A DNA stretch of 64,000 nucleotides from Streptomyces antimicrobicus (GTDB taxonomy: Bacteria > Actinomycetota > Actinomycetes > Streptomycetales > Streptomycetaceae): positions 24,005 to 88,004 of the forward strand of contig NZ_JAJAUY010000010.1 in assembly GCF_020532625.1 (NCBI RefSeq). The letters run 5' to 3'. The notes beneath the pieces were generated by a model. That model saw only the letters and a list, made by a program, of their open reading frames with translations, did no database searches and was not told the DNA's origin. Position numbers and translations under genes: made by a program. Below are positions 19,226-35,204 of this stretch, piece after piece; position 1 is the stretch's first letter, and each line of letters starts with the position of its first letter.

Positions 19226-20166
19226 CCGCCGTGGACATGCCGCCCGAGCATCCGGCCCGGCCCCAGGACGACCTGGACTACCGGCACGCCCCCGGCACCC
19301 GCGCCGAGTACGTCGCCCACCAGCGTGGCGCCGGGCTGACGGCCCTCGGCCGGCTGCTCCTCCACCTGCCCGTGCTGCTGATCAACCTCGGCCTGGTGCT
19401 GCTGGCCGGCTGGGGTCTCCAGCAGTGGTGCGGACTTCCGTACGGGATCCTGCCCTGCCTGTGGCTGGCCGCGGGGCTGCTCACCTTCCACCGGCCGACC
19501 GAGGGTCTGCTGGCCCGCTACCTGCTCGGACTGCACCGGCCGCTGCCCCGGGAGCTGGCCGTTCTCGGGCCGGTCTGGCGCGAGGTCACCCTGCGCGCGG
19601 GGGTGGACGGCAGCCGCTACGAGCTGTGGATCGAGGACAGCGCGGACCTGACGGCTGCCGCGGCCGGCGGACACCTGGTGATCGTCACACGGCACGCGCT
19701 GGAGACGCTGTCCACCGCCCGGCTCGCCGCGGTCCTCGCGCACGAGCTGGGCCACCACACTGCGGGACACACCTGGGCCCGGCTCGTCAGCTGGTGGTAC
19801 GCCCTGCCCGGCCGGCTGCTGTGGCTGGTGTTCCGCCCCGTCGGCCGGGCGGCGCGGCAGACCGCGCGGCAGCTGCCGGGCCCGGTCGCCGCGCTGCTGC
19901 TGATCAGCGCGCTCTGGGCGGCGCACGGTGCCCTGACCAGCCCTTACGGGCTGCTGCTGGGGTTCGGCCTGCTGCCCTTCCTCACCGCCTGGGTGGACCG
20001 GCGCGACGAGCTGCGGGCGGACCGGCATGCCGCTGCCCTCGGCTTCGGCCCGGTGCTGGCGGAGCTGCTCGCCGAGGAGCCGGAGCCCGAGGAGAGCGGC
20101 ACCCTGAGGCTGCTGCTCTCGTCCCGGCCTCCTGCGCGCACCCGCCTGCACCGCCTCGTGCGCTAG
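19222..20166 (+). CDS. M48-type membrane zinc metalloprotease
   Basis: The 314-residue protein carries the zinc motif HELGH at residues 174-178 and a likely third ligand in ELRAD (Glu263), the M48 arrangement. Hydrophobic segments occur at about 44-65, 75-90, 193-206 and 222-256, so it is an integral membrane protein with the active site between helices, like HtpX or Ste24. GTG at 19222 overlaps the SPFH-like stop (GTGA), so the two are translated together. A second M48 protein, HtpX, is encoded at 50347-51210. It may be the effector of this module, cutting membrane proteins when released or activated; that is inference. Confidence 0.82.
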   Translation: MTAVDMPPEHPARPQDDLDYRHAPGTRAEYVAHQRGAGLTALGRLLLHLPVLLINLGLVLLAGWGLQQWCGLPYGILPCLWLAAGLLTFHRPTEGLLARYLLGLHRPLPRELAVLGPVWREVTLRAGVDGSRYELWIEDSADLTAAAAGGHLVIVTRHALETLSTARLAAVLAHELGHHTAGHTWARLVSWWYALPGRLLWLVFRPVGRAARQTARQLPGPVAALLLISALWAAHGALTSPYGLLLGFGLLPFLTAWVDRRDELRADRHAAALGFGPVLAELLAEEPEPEESGTLRLLLSSRPPARTRLHRLVR

Positions 20167-20192
20167 CCGGACCCGGCCCCCCGCCCACGGAA

Positions 20193-20230
20193 AAGCCCCC
20201 GCCCGCTCCTCCCGGAGCCGGCGGGGGCTT
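20193..20230. terminator. Bidirectional terminator between the island and rpoC
   Basis: AAGCCCCCGC (20193-20202) pairs with GCGGGGGCTT (20221-20230), with flanking A and T residues. It lies between the convergent M48 protease gene and rpoC, so it can serve both strands. Confidence 0.85.
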
Positions 20231-20265
20231 CCCCGTGACTGGCTACTGCCTACTGCCTACCGACG

Positions 20266-24165
<3,900 letters not shown>

Positions 24166-24207
24166 TGTGCGTCAATCCCTCTTTCGGGGTCGTGTCTCTT
24201 GATCAGT

Positions 24208-24263
24208 GGTCTGAAACGGTCCCGGGGACGGCGGGGGCTCTTGTGGAGCCCCCGCCGGGCCCG

Positions 24264-24270
<7 letters not shown>
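24208..24270 (-). other. Large inverted repeat in the rpoB-rpoC gap
   Basis: A perfect 11-bp stem, GGCGGGGGCTC (24230-24240) with GAGCCCCCGCC (24246-24256), is nested inside an outer 7-bp stem, GGTCTGA (24208-24214) with TCAGACC (24264-24270), that includes the rpoB stop. It could cause partial termination or RNA processing and so tune the rpoB:rpoC ratio. Confidence 0.6.
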
Positions 24271-27746
<3,476 letters not shown>

Positions 27747-27925
27747 GAGGGGGTCCTTCCGAGGGCTCGGACTCACTACGCGCGTACCGGTCCCAGCCGA
27801 CACAGAAGACAGACGACGCCTGATCGGACCAAAAGGCCAGGTCAGAGACTTCGGTCTGGTGTGCTCTAGCGTGGGCATGCCCCTGGCGACGGGCAGGAGG
27901 CAGCTAACAGGCAGCGCAAAGGGTC

Positions 27926-27954
27926 AGTGTAGCCACTTGGCTCACTGATGTCCA
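27926..27954 (-). promoter_or_regulatory. Predicted rpoBC promoter
   Basis: On the minus strand, -35 TGGACA (27949-27954), a 17-bp spacer and -10 TACACT (27926-27931). The start would be near 27919, giving a leader of about 170 nt before the TTG. This agrees with rpoBC being transcribed separately from rplJL, whose terminator lies 300 bp upstream. Confidence 0.6.
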
Positions 27955-28257
27955 GACCAGGTTTCCGGAGTCCGGCAACAGGCCTTCCCCACTGTTGTTC
28001 AAACCAACCCTGCGATCAACGCTGCGCGGCCCTCGTGCACAGAGCGCGTATCGATACTGCCCTCTTCGTAGCCGATCCATGCCTCGGATCCGGATCGACC
28101 TGGCTGACCTCGTGACGGGTCTGAGAATTGCGCGCCGCGTGCCGTTCGTCAAGGCCCCCTGCTCCGTGCGGATCATCACCGGACCCGGAGTGCAGGCAAC
28201 GAAGATCACCATACTCCCCAACGAGAGCAGGGCAAGCCAGGCACTGCGAATACGCCA

Positions 28258-28289
28258 AAGGGCGACCACCCGATCGGGTGGTCGCCCTT
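28258..28289 (-). terminator. rplJL terminator
   Basis: A perfect 32-bp palindrome centred on CGATCG (arms AAGGGCGACCACCCG) lies about 30 bp after the rplL stop. On the minus strand it would end the rplJ-rplL transcript and insulate rpoB. Confidence 0.85.
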
Positions 28290-28319
28290 CGCAGAGGCCG
28301 TGGGACGGCCTCAGAGGTG

Positions 28320-28706
28320 TTACTTGACCTCGACGGACGCGCCAGCGGCCTTGAGGGACTCGGCGGCCTTGTCAGCGGCCTCCTTGTTGACCTTCTCCAG
28401 GACCGGCTTCGGGGTGCCGTCGACGAGGTCCTTGGCCTCCTTCAGACCCAGGGAGGTCAGCTCACGCACGACCTTGATGACCTGGATCTTCTTGTCGCCG
28501 GCGCCGGTGAGGATGACGTCGAACTCGTCCTTCTCCTCGACCTGGGCAGCCTCGCCGCCGCCGACACCGCCGGCCACGACGACCGGGGCGGCCGCAGCAG
28601 CGGTGACGTCGAACTTCTCCTCGAAGGCCTTCACGAACTCGGCGAGCTCGATGAGGGTCATCTCCTCGAACTGGGCCAGCAGGTCGTCCTGAGACAGCTT
28701 CGCCAT
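28320..28706 (-). CDS. rplL: 50S ribosomal protein L7/L12
   Basis: L7/L12 forms the flexible stalk that recruits translation factors. The start [16 protein letters not shown] (128 residues) follows GGAAGG. The N-terminal dimerisation helices, an Ala-rich hinge and the C-terminal domain ([20 protein letters not shown]) are all present. It lies 111 bp after rplJ. Confidence 0.98.
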   Translation of the reverse strand: MAKLSQDDLLAQFEEMTLIELAEFVKAFEEKFDVTAAAAAPVVVAGGVGGGEAAQVEEKDEFDVILTGAGDKKIQVIKVVRELTSLGLKEAKDLVDGTPKPVLEKVNKEAADKAAESLKAAGASVEVK

Positions 28707-28817
28707 GATGGGCGATCCTTCCACTAATTCGGCTGGTGCCGAGATGTATCGAAAGGCGGGCGTATCGGCCCGCTACGACCCGCGCACTAGGCGGCGCGGA
28801 TCAATGCGCGAGCCGAA

Positions 28818-29348
28818 TTACTCGGCACCGCCCTGCTCGGCCTGCTTGGCACGGAGCGCGTCCACGGTGCGGACGAGCTTCGACGGCAGCGCCTGGAAGA
28901 GCGAGGCAGCCTGAGACTGCTTGCCCTTGAGCGCGCCGGCCAGCTTGGCGAGCAGAACCTCGCGGGACTCGAGGTCCGCAAGCTTCTTGATGTCGTCGGC
29001 GGAGAGAGCCTTGCCATCAAGGACACCGGCCTTGATGATCAGGTTCGGGTTCTCCTTGGCGAAGTCACGCAGAGCCTTCGCCGACTCCACCGGGTCACCG
29101 GTGACGAAGGCGACCGCGGTCGGACCAGCGAAGTGGTCGTCCAGCGCGGTGATGCCAGCCTGGTTGGCCGCAATCTTGGTCAGCGTGTTCTTCACCACGG
29201 CGTACTGGGCGTTCTCACCGAGAGCACGGCGCAGCGTCTTGAGCTGAGCGACGGTGAGACCCCGGTACTCGGTCAGCACGGCGGCGTTGGAGCTCTGGAA
29301 CGCGTCCGTGAGCTCGGCCACCGATGCAGCCTTGTTGGGCGTCGGCAT
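28818..29348 (-). CDS. rplJ: 50S ribosomal protein L10
   Basis: L10 anchors L7/L12 dimers to the stalk base, and its complex with L7/L12 represses its own mRNA. The 176 residues start [21 protein letters not shown] and contain [18 protein letters not shown]. Upstream are a recognisable L10-leader RNA, a promoter and an attenuator-like hairpin. Confidence 0.98.
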   Translation of the reverse strand: MPTPNKAASVAELTDAFQSSNAAVLTEYRGLTVAQLKTLRRALGENAQYAVVKNTLTKIAANQAGITALDDHFAGPTAVAFVTGDPVESAKALRDFAKENPNLIIKAGVLDGKALSADDIKKLADLESREVLLAKLAGALKGKQSQAASLFQALPSKLVRTVDALRAKQAEQGGAE

Positions 29349-29409
29349 GGTGCGTCAGCCTCCTTCCGGGTGATGAGGACCGCTCAGAAGGGGCTGTACA
29401 AAACAAAGC

Positions 29410-29432
29410 GCCCCGGCGCAGGCGCACGGGGC
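29410..29432 (-). terminator. Attenuator-like hairpin in the rplJ leader
   Basis: On the minus strand GCCCCG..CGGGGC forms a 6-bp stem followed by a T-rich run (CTTTGTTTTG, from about 29409 downwards). This is an intrinsic terminator placed between the L10 leader RNA and the rplJ start, so it fits transcription attenuation of rplJL. Confidence 0.6.
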
Positions 29433-29470
29433 AAGGCTCGACCGGACGAACGTCCGGGAACATTTCCACA

Positions 29471-29556
29471 GTCACCTGCGCGGGTCGCCCGCTTTCAGCG
29501 GATCCTTCGGTCACCGCACCCTTACGAGCACGGCAACGACCAGCGGTCTTTGGCTT
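29471..29556 (-). ncRNA. Ribosomal protein L10 leader RNA
   Basis: The minus-strand sequence contains the hallmark pieces of the bacterial L10 leader in order: AGCCAAAGACCGCTGG, CGAAGGATCCGC and GACCCGCGCAGGTGAC. In other bacteria the L10(L12)4 complex binds this fold to repress rplJL. It is followed by an attenuator-like hairpin. Boundaries are approximate. Confidence 0.75.
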
Positions 29557-29563
29557 CTGTGGA

Positions 29564-29593
29564 ACTGTACGCGAACCCTTCCCAGGAGAGCAA
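29564..29593 (-). promoter_or_regulatory. Predicted rplJL promoter
   Basis: On the minus strand, -35 TTGCTC (29588-29593), an 18-bp spacer and -10 TACAGT (29564-29569) end just before the L10 leader RNA. Start near 29557, giving a leader of about 210 nt. It overlaps the end of the lipoprotein gene's downstream flank. Confidence 0.5.
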
Positions 29594-29612
29594 ATCGCCC
29601 TCCGGGGCGCCC

Positions 29613-30479
29613 TCAGCCCTGCTGCTTGCCCAGCTCGGCGAGGTCGAGGACCTGGTCGGCCGGCGGGGCGGTGACGTCGACCGGCTTGTTGACGTCCAGG
29701 AACTTGATCGTCACGTCCATCGGGCCCGAGGTGCCCTGGCCGCGGGTGCGGAACTGCTTGGTCTGGTCGTTGTCGTCGATCCAGATGTCCATGACCAGTT
29801 CCTTGATGCCCTGGGCCTCCATCTGCTTCACGCTCCTGGCGTGGCGCTCCTTGGCCTCGGGCGTGGCGGTGGCCGACTCGGCCTTGAGCTGGTCCAGCGT
29901 GACCGTGCCGGTCAGGTGCGTGGTCCTCTGGCCGTCGACGGTCTCCTCACCGACCTTCTTCAGGTCCTTGGCGGCGCTGAGGTCCCCGGCCTTGTCCCCC
30001 GGGTTCTCCCCCTGCTGGCCGCCACCGAGGGCGTCCAGCTGCTTCGCCTGGTCGGGCGCCAGGGTCTTGATGTCGAACTTCAGCCACTTGCCCTCGCCGC
30101 CGAGGTAGAGGGCCCCGTCGAGGAGCCGGATCTCGACGCTCTCGCCGGGCGTCTCCGGGCTGGCCATCTTCATGGCCATGGCCACGGTGGGCTTCAGCCG
30201 CAGGGACGCGTCGCCGTTGACGGGCTGCCCCGCGGACGTGCCCGACATGGTGTACCGGACGGAAGTGATCTCCTGCGACTTCTTCTTCGTCTTCTCCAGG
30301 TACGCGGCCGGCGCCACCTCCGCCGGCTTCTGGGCGGCCTGCGAGGGCGCCGCGGCGCCGCTGTCGGCGGCCTTGCCGCTCTTGCCGTCCTTGCCGCCGT
30401 CGCACGCCGTGGCGCCGCCTGCGAGCAGCACGGCCGCGAGCACGGCCCCGGCCGTCTTCGTACGGTACGTCGCGTTCAT
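29613..30479 (-). CDS. Secreted lipoprotein, probably LppX/LprG-like
   Basis: The 288-residue product starts MNATYRTKTAGAVLAAVLLAGG, a basic then hydrophobic signal ending in the lipobox-like ATAC with a predicted lipid-modified Cys. A charged, disordered linker follows. The mature domain (from about AYLEKTKKKSQEITSVRYTM) has the beta-rich pattern of actinobacterial LppX/LprG/LolA-like proteins, with VEIRLLDGALYLGG and MDIWIDDNDQTKQFR. Such proteins bind lipids at the cell surface. It stands alone between rplA and rplJ, where a lipoprotein gene is commonly found in Streptomyces. The family assignment is from pattern only. Confidence 0.8.
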   Translation of the reverse strand: MNATYRTKTAGAVLAAVLLAGGATACDGGKDGKSGKAADSGAAAPSQAAQKPAEVAPAAYLEKTKKKSQEITSVRYTMSGTSAGQPVNGDASLRLKPTVAMAMKMASPETPGESVEIRLLDGALYLGGEGKWLKFDIKTLAPDQAKQLDALGGGQQGENPGDKAGDLSAAKDLKKVGEETVDGQRTTHLTGTVTLDQLKAESATATPEAKERHARSVKQMEAQGIKELVMDIWIDDNDQTKQFRTRGQGTSGPMDVTIKFLDVNKPVDVTAPPADQVLDLAELGKQQG

Positions 30480-30647
30480 CGGGTCCCCCCACTGTCCTGT
30501 GTCTTGTGCGCACGCGCGTGCGTCTGGTGCGCCGTGCGCGCTCTGCCCACCGCGGCGGCGGTCATGCGCCCCGGTGCCCCCCACCCGCGACTCTACGTCG
30601 CCCCACTGACACGATGCGCACAGGGGTTCGCACAGCGCACCCGAAAA

Positions 30648-30691
30648 CGAACGGGCCCCCCGCCCCGGGAAGGGGGCGAAGGGCCCGTTCG
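30648..30691 (-). terminator. rplKA terminator
   Basis: CGAACGGGCCC (30648-30658) pairs with GGGCCCGTTCG (30681-30691), an 11-bp perfect stem with an extra inner CCCC/GGGG stem. It lies 26 bp after the rplA stop. Confidence 0.85.
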
Positions 30692-30717
30692 AGCCACTCG
30701 AAGAGCCGTCAGGGGGC

Positions 30718-31446
30718 TCAGACCGCGGCCGGGTCCTCCTCGACGAGGAGGTTGCGGGTGCGGTTCGGGTCCAGCTGGATGCCGGGGCCCATGGTGGTGG
30801 TCAGGGCGGCCTTCTTCAGGTAGCGGCCCTTCGCGGCGGACGGCTTCAGACGGAGGATCTCCTCCAGGGCCGCGCCGTAGTTCTCGACCAGCTGCTCATC
30901 GGTGAAGGAGACCTTGCCGATGATGAAGTGCAGGTTCGAGTGCTTGTCGACGCGGAACTCGATCTTGCCGCCCTTGATGTCCGTGACGGCCTTGGCCACG
31001 TCCATGGTGACGGTGCCGGTCTTCGGGTTCGGCATCAGGCCACGGGGACCGAGCACGCGGCCGAGGCGGCCGACCTTGCCCATGAGGTCCGGGGTGGCGA
31101 CGACCGCGTCGAACTCGTTCAGGCGGTTGCCCTTGGCGATCTCGTCGATCAGCTCGTCGTTGCCGACGATGTCGGCGCCGGCGGCTTCCGCGGCCGCAGC
31201 ACGGTCACCGGTCGCGAAGACCAGGACCCGGGCGGTCTTACCGGTGCCGTGCGGGAGGTTCACGGTGCCACGGACCATCTGGTCGGCCTTGCGCGGGTCA
31301 ACACCCAGGCGGAAGGCGACCTCGACGGTGGCGTCGAACTTGACCGAGGAGGTCTCCTTGGCGAGACGGACGGCCTCGAGCGGGGCGTACAGCTTCTCCC
31401 GGTCGATCTTGGCGTCCGCAGCGCGGAGAGTCTTGCTGCGCTTCAC
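30718..31446 (-). CDS. rplA: 50S ribosomal protein L1
   Basis: L1 forms the mobile stalk that helps release tRNA from the E site, and represses the L11 operon in many bacteria. The 242 residues start [20 protein letters not shown] and contain the conserved [15 protein letters not shown]. It lies 88 bp after rplK, with a terminator following. Confidence 0.98.
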   Translation of the reverse strand: MKRSKTLRAADAKIDREKLYAPLEAVRLAKETSSVKFDATVEVAFRLGVDPRKADQMVRGTVNLPHGTGKTARVLVFATGDRAAAAEAAGADIVGNDELIDEIAKGNRLNEFDAVVATPDLMGKVGRLGRVLGPRGLMPNPKTGTVTMDVAKAVTDIKGGKIEFRVDKHSNLHFIIGKVSFTDEQLVENYGAALEEILRLKPSAAKGRYLKKAALTTTMGPGIQLDPNRTRNLLVEEDPAAV

Positions 31447-31534
31447 TTCTGCTCCTGTGTTTTTTGCTTCAGGTGTGGAGTTGTGGTGCGGGCCAGCGCC
31501 GGCCCTACCACGGGGTACTGCTGGGAGGCTGAAC

Positions 31535-31969
31535 TCAGCCCTCGACCGTGATGCCCATGGAGCGGGCGGTGCCGGCGATGATCTTCTCGGCGGCGTCGAG
31601 GTCGTTGGCGTTCAGGTCGGGCATCTTGGTGGTGGCGATCTCCCGGACCTGGTCGCGCGTCAGCTTGGCGACCTTGGTCTTGTGGGGCTCGCCGGAGCCC
31701 TTGTCCACACCCGCAGCCTTGAGGATCAGCTTGGCGGCCGGCGGAGTCTTGGTCACGAAGGTGAAGGAACGGTCCTCGTAGACCGTGATCTCCACCGGCA
31801 CGACCATGCCACGCTGCGACTCGGTCGCGGCGTTGTAGGCCTTGCAGAACTCCATGATGTTGACGCCGTGCTGACCCAGCGCGGGGCCGACCGGCGGAGC
31901 CGGGTTGGCGGCACCGGCCTGGATCTGGAGCTTGATAAGCCCCGTGACCTTCTTCTTCTTGGGAGGCAT
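31535..31969 (-). CDS. rplK: 50S ribosomal protein L11
   Basis: L11 binds the GTPase-associated centre of 23S rRNA, is needed for RelA-dependent stringent response and is part of the thiostrepton site. The 144 residues start [19 protein letters not shown], with the Pro-containing N-terminal [15 protein letters not shown]. It has its own leader after the nusG terminator. Confidence 0.98.
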
Positions 31970-32034
31970 TGCTCTCTCCGGGTCCTAGTGAGAGTTTTCC
32001 AGCCACCACCCGGTCATCCGGATGGAGGCATACC

Positions 32035-32059
32035 GCACCACGATAACGGGTATCGGTGC
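32035..32059 (-). other. Hairpin in the rplK leader
   Basis: GCACC (32035-32039) pairs with GGTGC (32055-32059), with an inner GATA/TATC stem and a 2-nt bulge. It lies 65 nt upstream of rplK, after the nusG terminator. It could be an L1-type regulatory structure, but I could not match it to the L1 binding consensus. Confidence 0.35.
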
Positions 32060-32070
32060 GGGGCTTAAAA

Positions 32071-32116
32071 CCGAGCAGGTCAGACCGCCCTCAACGGGGC
32101 GGTCCGACCTGTTCGG
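32071..32116 (-). terminator. secE-nusG terminator
   Basis: A stem of about 20 bp (CAGGTC-G-GACCGCCC against GGGCGGTC-T-GACCTG, plus flanking CCGA/TCGG) is followed on the minus strand by TTTT. It lies just after nusG and separates it from rplKA. Confidence 0.88.
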
Positions 32117-32136
32117 ACAGCTGTGGAACCAGAAGA

Positions 32137-33048
32137 TCAGTTCTTCTGGATCTGGTCGAAGCTCAGCTCGACCGGGGTCTCGCGGCCGAAGATCTCGACG
32201 AGGCCCTTGACCTTCTTCGAGTCGGCGTTGATCTCGTTGATGGTCGCCTGCAGCGTGGCGAACGGGCCGTCGGTGACGGTGACCGAGTCGCCGACCTCGA
32301 AGTCCAGCACCTGGACCTCGCGCTTGACGGCGGGCGCCGGCAGGCCGGCCTCCTCCGCGGCGGCCTTGGCGGCCTTCTCCTGGGCCTCCGGGGCGAGCAT
32401 CTTGACGATCTCGTCCAGGGTCAGCGGGTACGGGTCGTACGCGTTGCCGACGAAGCCGGTGACACCGGGGGTGTTGCGGACGACGCCCCAGGACTCGTTC
32501 GTCAGATCCATCCGGACGAGCACGTAGCCGGGCAGCTTGTTCTGCCGGACGTTCTTGCGCTCGCCGTTCTTGATCTGGACGATCTCCTCCTCGGGCACCT
32601 CGGCCTGGTAGATGAACTCCTCGACGTTCAGCGAGACGGCACGCTGCTCGAGGTTGGCCTTCACGCGCTTCTCGTAACCGGCGTAGGTGTGGATCACGTA
32701 CCACTCGCCGGGCAGCCCGCGGAGCTCCTCGCGCAGCGCCTCGATCGGGTCGGCGGGCGCGGCCGGCTCCTCGGGAGCCTCCTCCGCCTCGGCCTCGGCC
32801 TCGACGGCGGCGTCCGCGACGCCCTCGTCCTCGTCGGCGTCCTCGTCCTCGTCGGCGTCGACGTCCTCGTCGGACTCCGCACCCTCGTCCTCGACGTGCA
32901 GGGCGGCGTCCTCGGCAGCCGTACCGGCCTCGGCGGCGTCGGCGATCTCGATCTCGTCAGGGTCCACAGCGTCCGCCGCCTCGACGATGTCGAGCTCGTC
33001 CTCGATGGACTCGACGGAGTCGGGGCCGTTCAGGTTCGGGTCAGACAC
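32137..33048 (-). CDS. nusG: Transcription elongation/antitermination factor NusG
   Basis: NusG binds the RNA polymerase clamp and, through its KOW domain, S10 or Rho. GTG at 33048 ([20 protein letters not shown], 303 residues) is the family start. Residues 1 to about 110 are a very acidic, disordered extension typical of Streptomyces NusG. The NGN domain starts at [13 protein letters not shown], and the C-terminal KOW domain holds [21 protein letters not shown]. It lies 83 bp after secE. Confidence 0.97.
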   Translation of the reverse strand: MSDPNLNGPDSVESIEDELDIVEAADAVDPDEIEIADAAEAGTAAEDAALHVEDEGAESDEDVDADEDEDADEDEGVADAAVEAEAEAEEAPEEPAAPADPIEALREELRGLPGEWYVIHTYAGYEKRVKANLEQRAVSLNVEEFIYQAEVPEEEIVQIKNGERKNVRQNKLPGYVLVRMDLTNESWGVVRNTPGVTGFVGNAYDPYPLTLDEIVKMLAPEAQEKAAKAAAEEAGLPAPAVKREVQVLDFEVGDSVTVTDGPFATLQATINEINADSKKVKGLVEIFGRETPVELSFDQIQKN

Positions 33049-33131
33049 GGTGGCTGCTTCTTCCTGGATACAAAAATGGGTGGAACATGCGAAAACGGGC
33101 GGCACCATCAAGGCGCCGCCCTCCGCGGGGA

Positions 33132-33413
33132 TCAGCCGAAGACGAACTTGATGGCTTCCTGGAACCCATAGTCAATCACGGTAACGAGACCGATCATGAT
33201 GAGCACGAAGACAATCACCACAGTGGTGTACGTCGTCAGCTGGCTGCGCGTGGGCCAGACGACCTTGCGGAGTTCCGCGACGATCTGGCGGTAGAACAGC
33301 GCAAGGCGCCCGAGAGGGCCCTTCTTCCCGCGCTTGCCACCCTTGCGGGCCTTCTTCTCGCGGGTCTCGTCCTCGGCGTCAGGCATGTCGATGGAGCCCA
33401 GGGCGTCCGTCAC
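33132..33413 (-). CDS. secE: Preprotein translocase subunit SecE
   Basis: SecE clamps SecY in the Sec translocon. The GTG start at 33413 ([16 protein letters not shown], 93 residues) is preferred to an upstream in-frame ATG. A basic Lys/Arg-rich cytoplasmic stretch precedes the conserved amphipathic helix ([18 protein letters not shown]) and a single membrane helix ([17 protein letters not shown]). It lies between tRNA-Trp and nusG. Confidence 0.96.
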   Translation of the reverse strand: MTDALGSIDMPDAEDETREKKARKGGKRGKKGPLGRLALFYRQIVAELRKVVWPTRSQLTTYTTVVIVFVLIMIGLVTVIDYGFQEAIKFVFG

Positions 33414-33518
33414 GTCTCTCACCTGAATCCGGGTCATGGCCGTGCCGCGCCCGGTTGAGCCGCACGGCGGTGCATCGAAGTACGTACCTGCGCACACATC
33501 CGGCGAAGGAGTGTGGAG

Positions 33519-33591
33519 CAGGGCCGGAGGGACTCGAACCCCCAACCGCTGGTTTTGGAGACCAGTGCTCTACCAATTGAGCTACGACCCT
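33519..33591 (-). tRNA. tRNA-Trp (CCA)
   Basis: A 73-nt cloverleaf with acceptor AGGGTCG/CGGCCCT, D arm TAGCTCAATTGGTAGAGCA, anticodon loop CTCCAAA (anticodon CCA) and T arm with GGTTCGAGTCC. The 3' CCA is not encoded. A -10-like TAGGTT lies about 12 nt upstream. The order tRNA-Trp - secE - nusG is conserved in actinobacteria. Confidence 0.97.
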
Positions 33592-33794
33592 TTGCGTCCC
33601 CCAACCTACCGCATCCGAGCGAGTGCACGGAGTGCGCGCGCTTTCCTGCGGCTGGCGAGGTCCAACGACAGGTGAGTGTACGTGGTCCCGGCCCCGACGT
33701 CGAACAGGAATGATCCGGACGGCTTGCGGACGCCCGTCGTCCGGTCTCTGGAACGGTGCCCCGCCGCCCTGCCCGGTCTGGGACGATGGGCCGC

Positions 33795-35021
33795 ATGACC
33801 TCTGCAACGCCTTCCTCCGAGCGCCGGGTGTCCGCCCGTATCGGCGCCATTTCCGAGTCCGCCACCCTCGCCGTGGACGCCAAGGCCAAGGCCCTGAAGG
33901 CCGCCGGACGGCCGGTCATCGGCTTCGGCGCGGGCGAGCCCGACTTCCCGACCCCGGACTACATCGTCGAGGCCGCGGTCGAGGCCTGCCGTGACCCGAA
34001 GTACCACCGCTACACCCCGGCGGGCGGTCTGCCGGAGCTGAAGAAGGCCATCGCCGCGAAGACCCTGCGCGACTCGGGCTACGAGGTGGACGCGTCGCAG
34101 ATCCTGGTCACCAACGGCGGCAAGCAGGCCATCTACGAGGCGTTCGCCGCGATCCTCGACCCGGGTGACGAGGTCATCGTCCCGGCGCCGTACTGGACCA
34201 CCTACCCGGAGTCGATCCGGCTCGCCGGCGGTGTCCCGGTGGAGGTCGTCGCCGACGAGACCACCGGCTACCGGGTCTCGGTCGAGCAGCTGGAGGCGGC
34301 GCGCACCGAGCGCACCAAGGTCGTCCTCTTCGTCTCCCCCTCGAACCCGACCGGCGCCGTCTACGCCGAGGACGAGGCCCGCGCGATCGGCGAGTGGGCC
34401 GCCGAGCACGGCCTGTGGGTGCTGACCGACGAGATCTACGAGCACCTGGTCTACGGCGACGCGAAGTTCACCTCGCTGCCCGTGCTGGTCCCGGCGCTGC
34501 GCGACAAGTGCATCGTGGTCAACGGCGTCGCCAAGACGTACGCGATGACCGGCTGGCGCGTCGGGTGGGTCATCGGCCCGCAGGACGTGATCAAGGCCGC
34601 GACGAACCTGCAGTCGCACGCCACGTCCAACGTCTCCAACGTGGCTCAGGCGGCCGCGATCGCCGCCGTCTCGGGCGACCTGGACGCCGTCGCGGAGATG
34701 CGCAAGGCCTTCGACCGCCGCCGCCGCACGATCGTCAAGATGCTCAACGAGATCGACGGCGTGGTCTGCCCGACCCCCGAGGGCGCGTTCTACGCGTACC
34801 CGTCGGTCAAGGCGCTCCTGGGCAAGGAGATCCGCGGCAAGCGCCCGCAGACCTCCGTGGAGCTCGCCGCCCTGATCCTGGACGAGGTCGAGGTCGCCGT
34901 CGTCCCGGGTGAGGCCTTCGGGACCCCCGGCTACCTGCGCCTGTCCTACGCGCTCGGCGACGAGGACCTCGTCGAGGGCGTGTCCCGGATCCAGAAGCTG
35001 CTGGGTGAGGCCAAGGCCTGA
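33795..35021 (+). CDS. Aspartate/class I PLP-dependent aminotransferase
   Basis: Fold-type I aminotransferase of 408 residues, of the type annotated as aspartate aminotransferase in Streptomyces. It contains [13 protein letters not shown] (substrate-binding N-terminus), [22 protein letters not shown], the PLP-lysine region [14 protein letters not shown], and the Arg that binds the substrate carboxylate in GYLRLSYA. The ATG at 33795 is chosen over an upstream frame extension because homologous sequence begins at [12 protein letters not shown]. It is divergent from tRNA-Trp and followed by a strong terminator. Confidence 0.93.
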   Translation: MTSATPSSERRVSARIGAISESATLAVDAKAKALKAAGRPVIGFGAGEPDFPTPDYIVEAAVEACRDPKYHRYTPAGGLPELKKAIAAKTLRDSGYEVDASQILVTNGGKQAIYEAFAAILDPGDEVIVPAPYWTTYPESIRLAGGVPVEVVADETTGYRVSVEQLEAARTERTKVVLFVSPSNPTGAVYAEDEARAIGEWAAEHGLWVLTDEIYEHLVYGDAKFTSLPVLVPALRDKCIVVNGVAKTYAMTGWRVGWVIGPQDVIKAATNLQSHATSNVSNVAQAAAIAAVSGDLDAVAEMRKAFDRRRRTIVKMLNEIDGVVCPTPEGAFYAYPSVKALLGKEIRGKRPQTSVELAALILDEVEVAVVPGEAFGTPGYLRLSYALGDEDLVEGVSRIQKLLGEAKA

Positions 35022-35036
35022 GCCAGGCCCGGCCCG

Positions 35037-35081
35037 GAACGGGCGTCCGGCGACGACGGGGTTGTCGCCGGGCGCCCGTTC
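35037..35081 (+). terminator. Aminotransferase gene terminator
   Basis: GAACGGGCG (35037-35045) pairs with CGCCCGTTC (35073-35081), with an inner CCGGCGAC/GTCGCCGG stem. It starts 16 bp after the stop codon. Confidence 0.82.
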
Positions 35082-35204
35082 GTGCGTTGGGGCGTTCGGG
35101 CGGGCCTTCGTCCCCTCCCTCCGCCCTTCGTTTCTGCGTTCGGGCAAGCTCTCGTTCAGGGAATCCGGCTGCCGAACGGGTGACGGATGGGGCAGGATCA
35201 CCGG

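Larger units (their letters stand above)
27747..28319. other. rplL-rpoB intergenic region
   Basis: These 573 bp contain the rplL terminator, the predicted rpoB promoter and the rpoB leader. The stretch 27955-28257 shows no convincing gene: possible frames are short, lack ribosome-binding sites and have weak third-position GC bias. It is less GC-rich than its surroundings, as usual for control regions. Confidence 0.7.
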
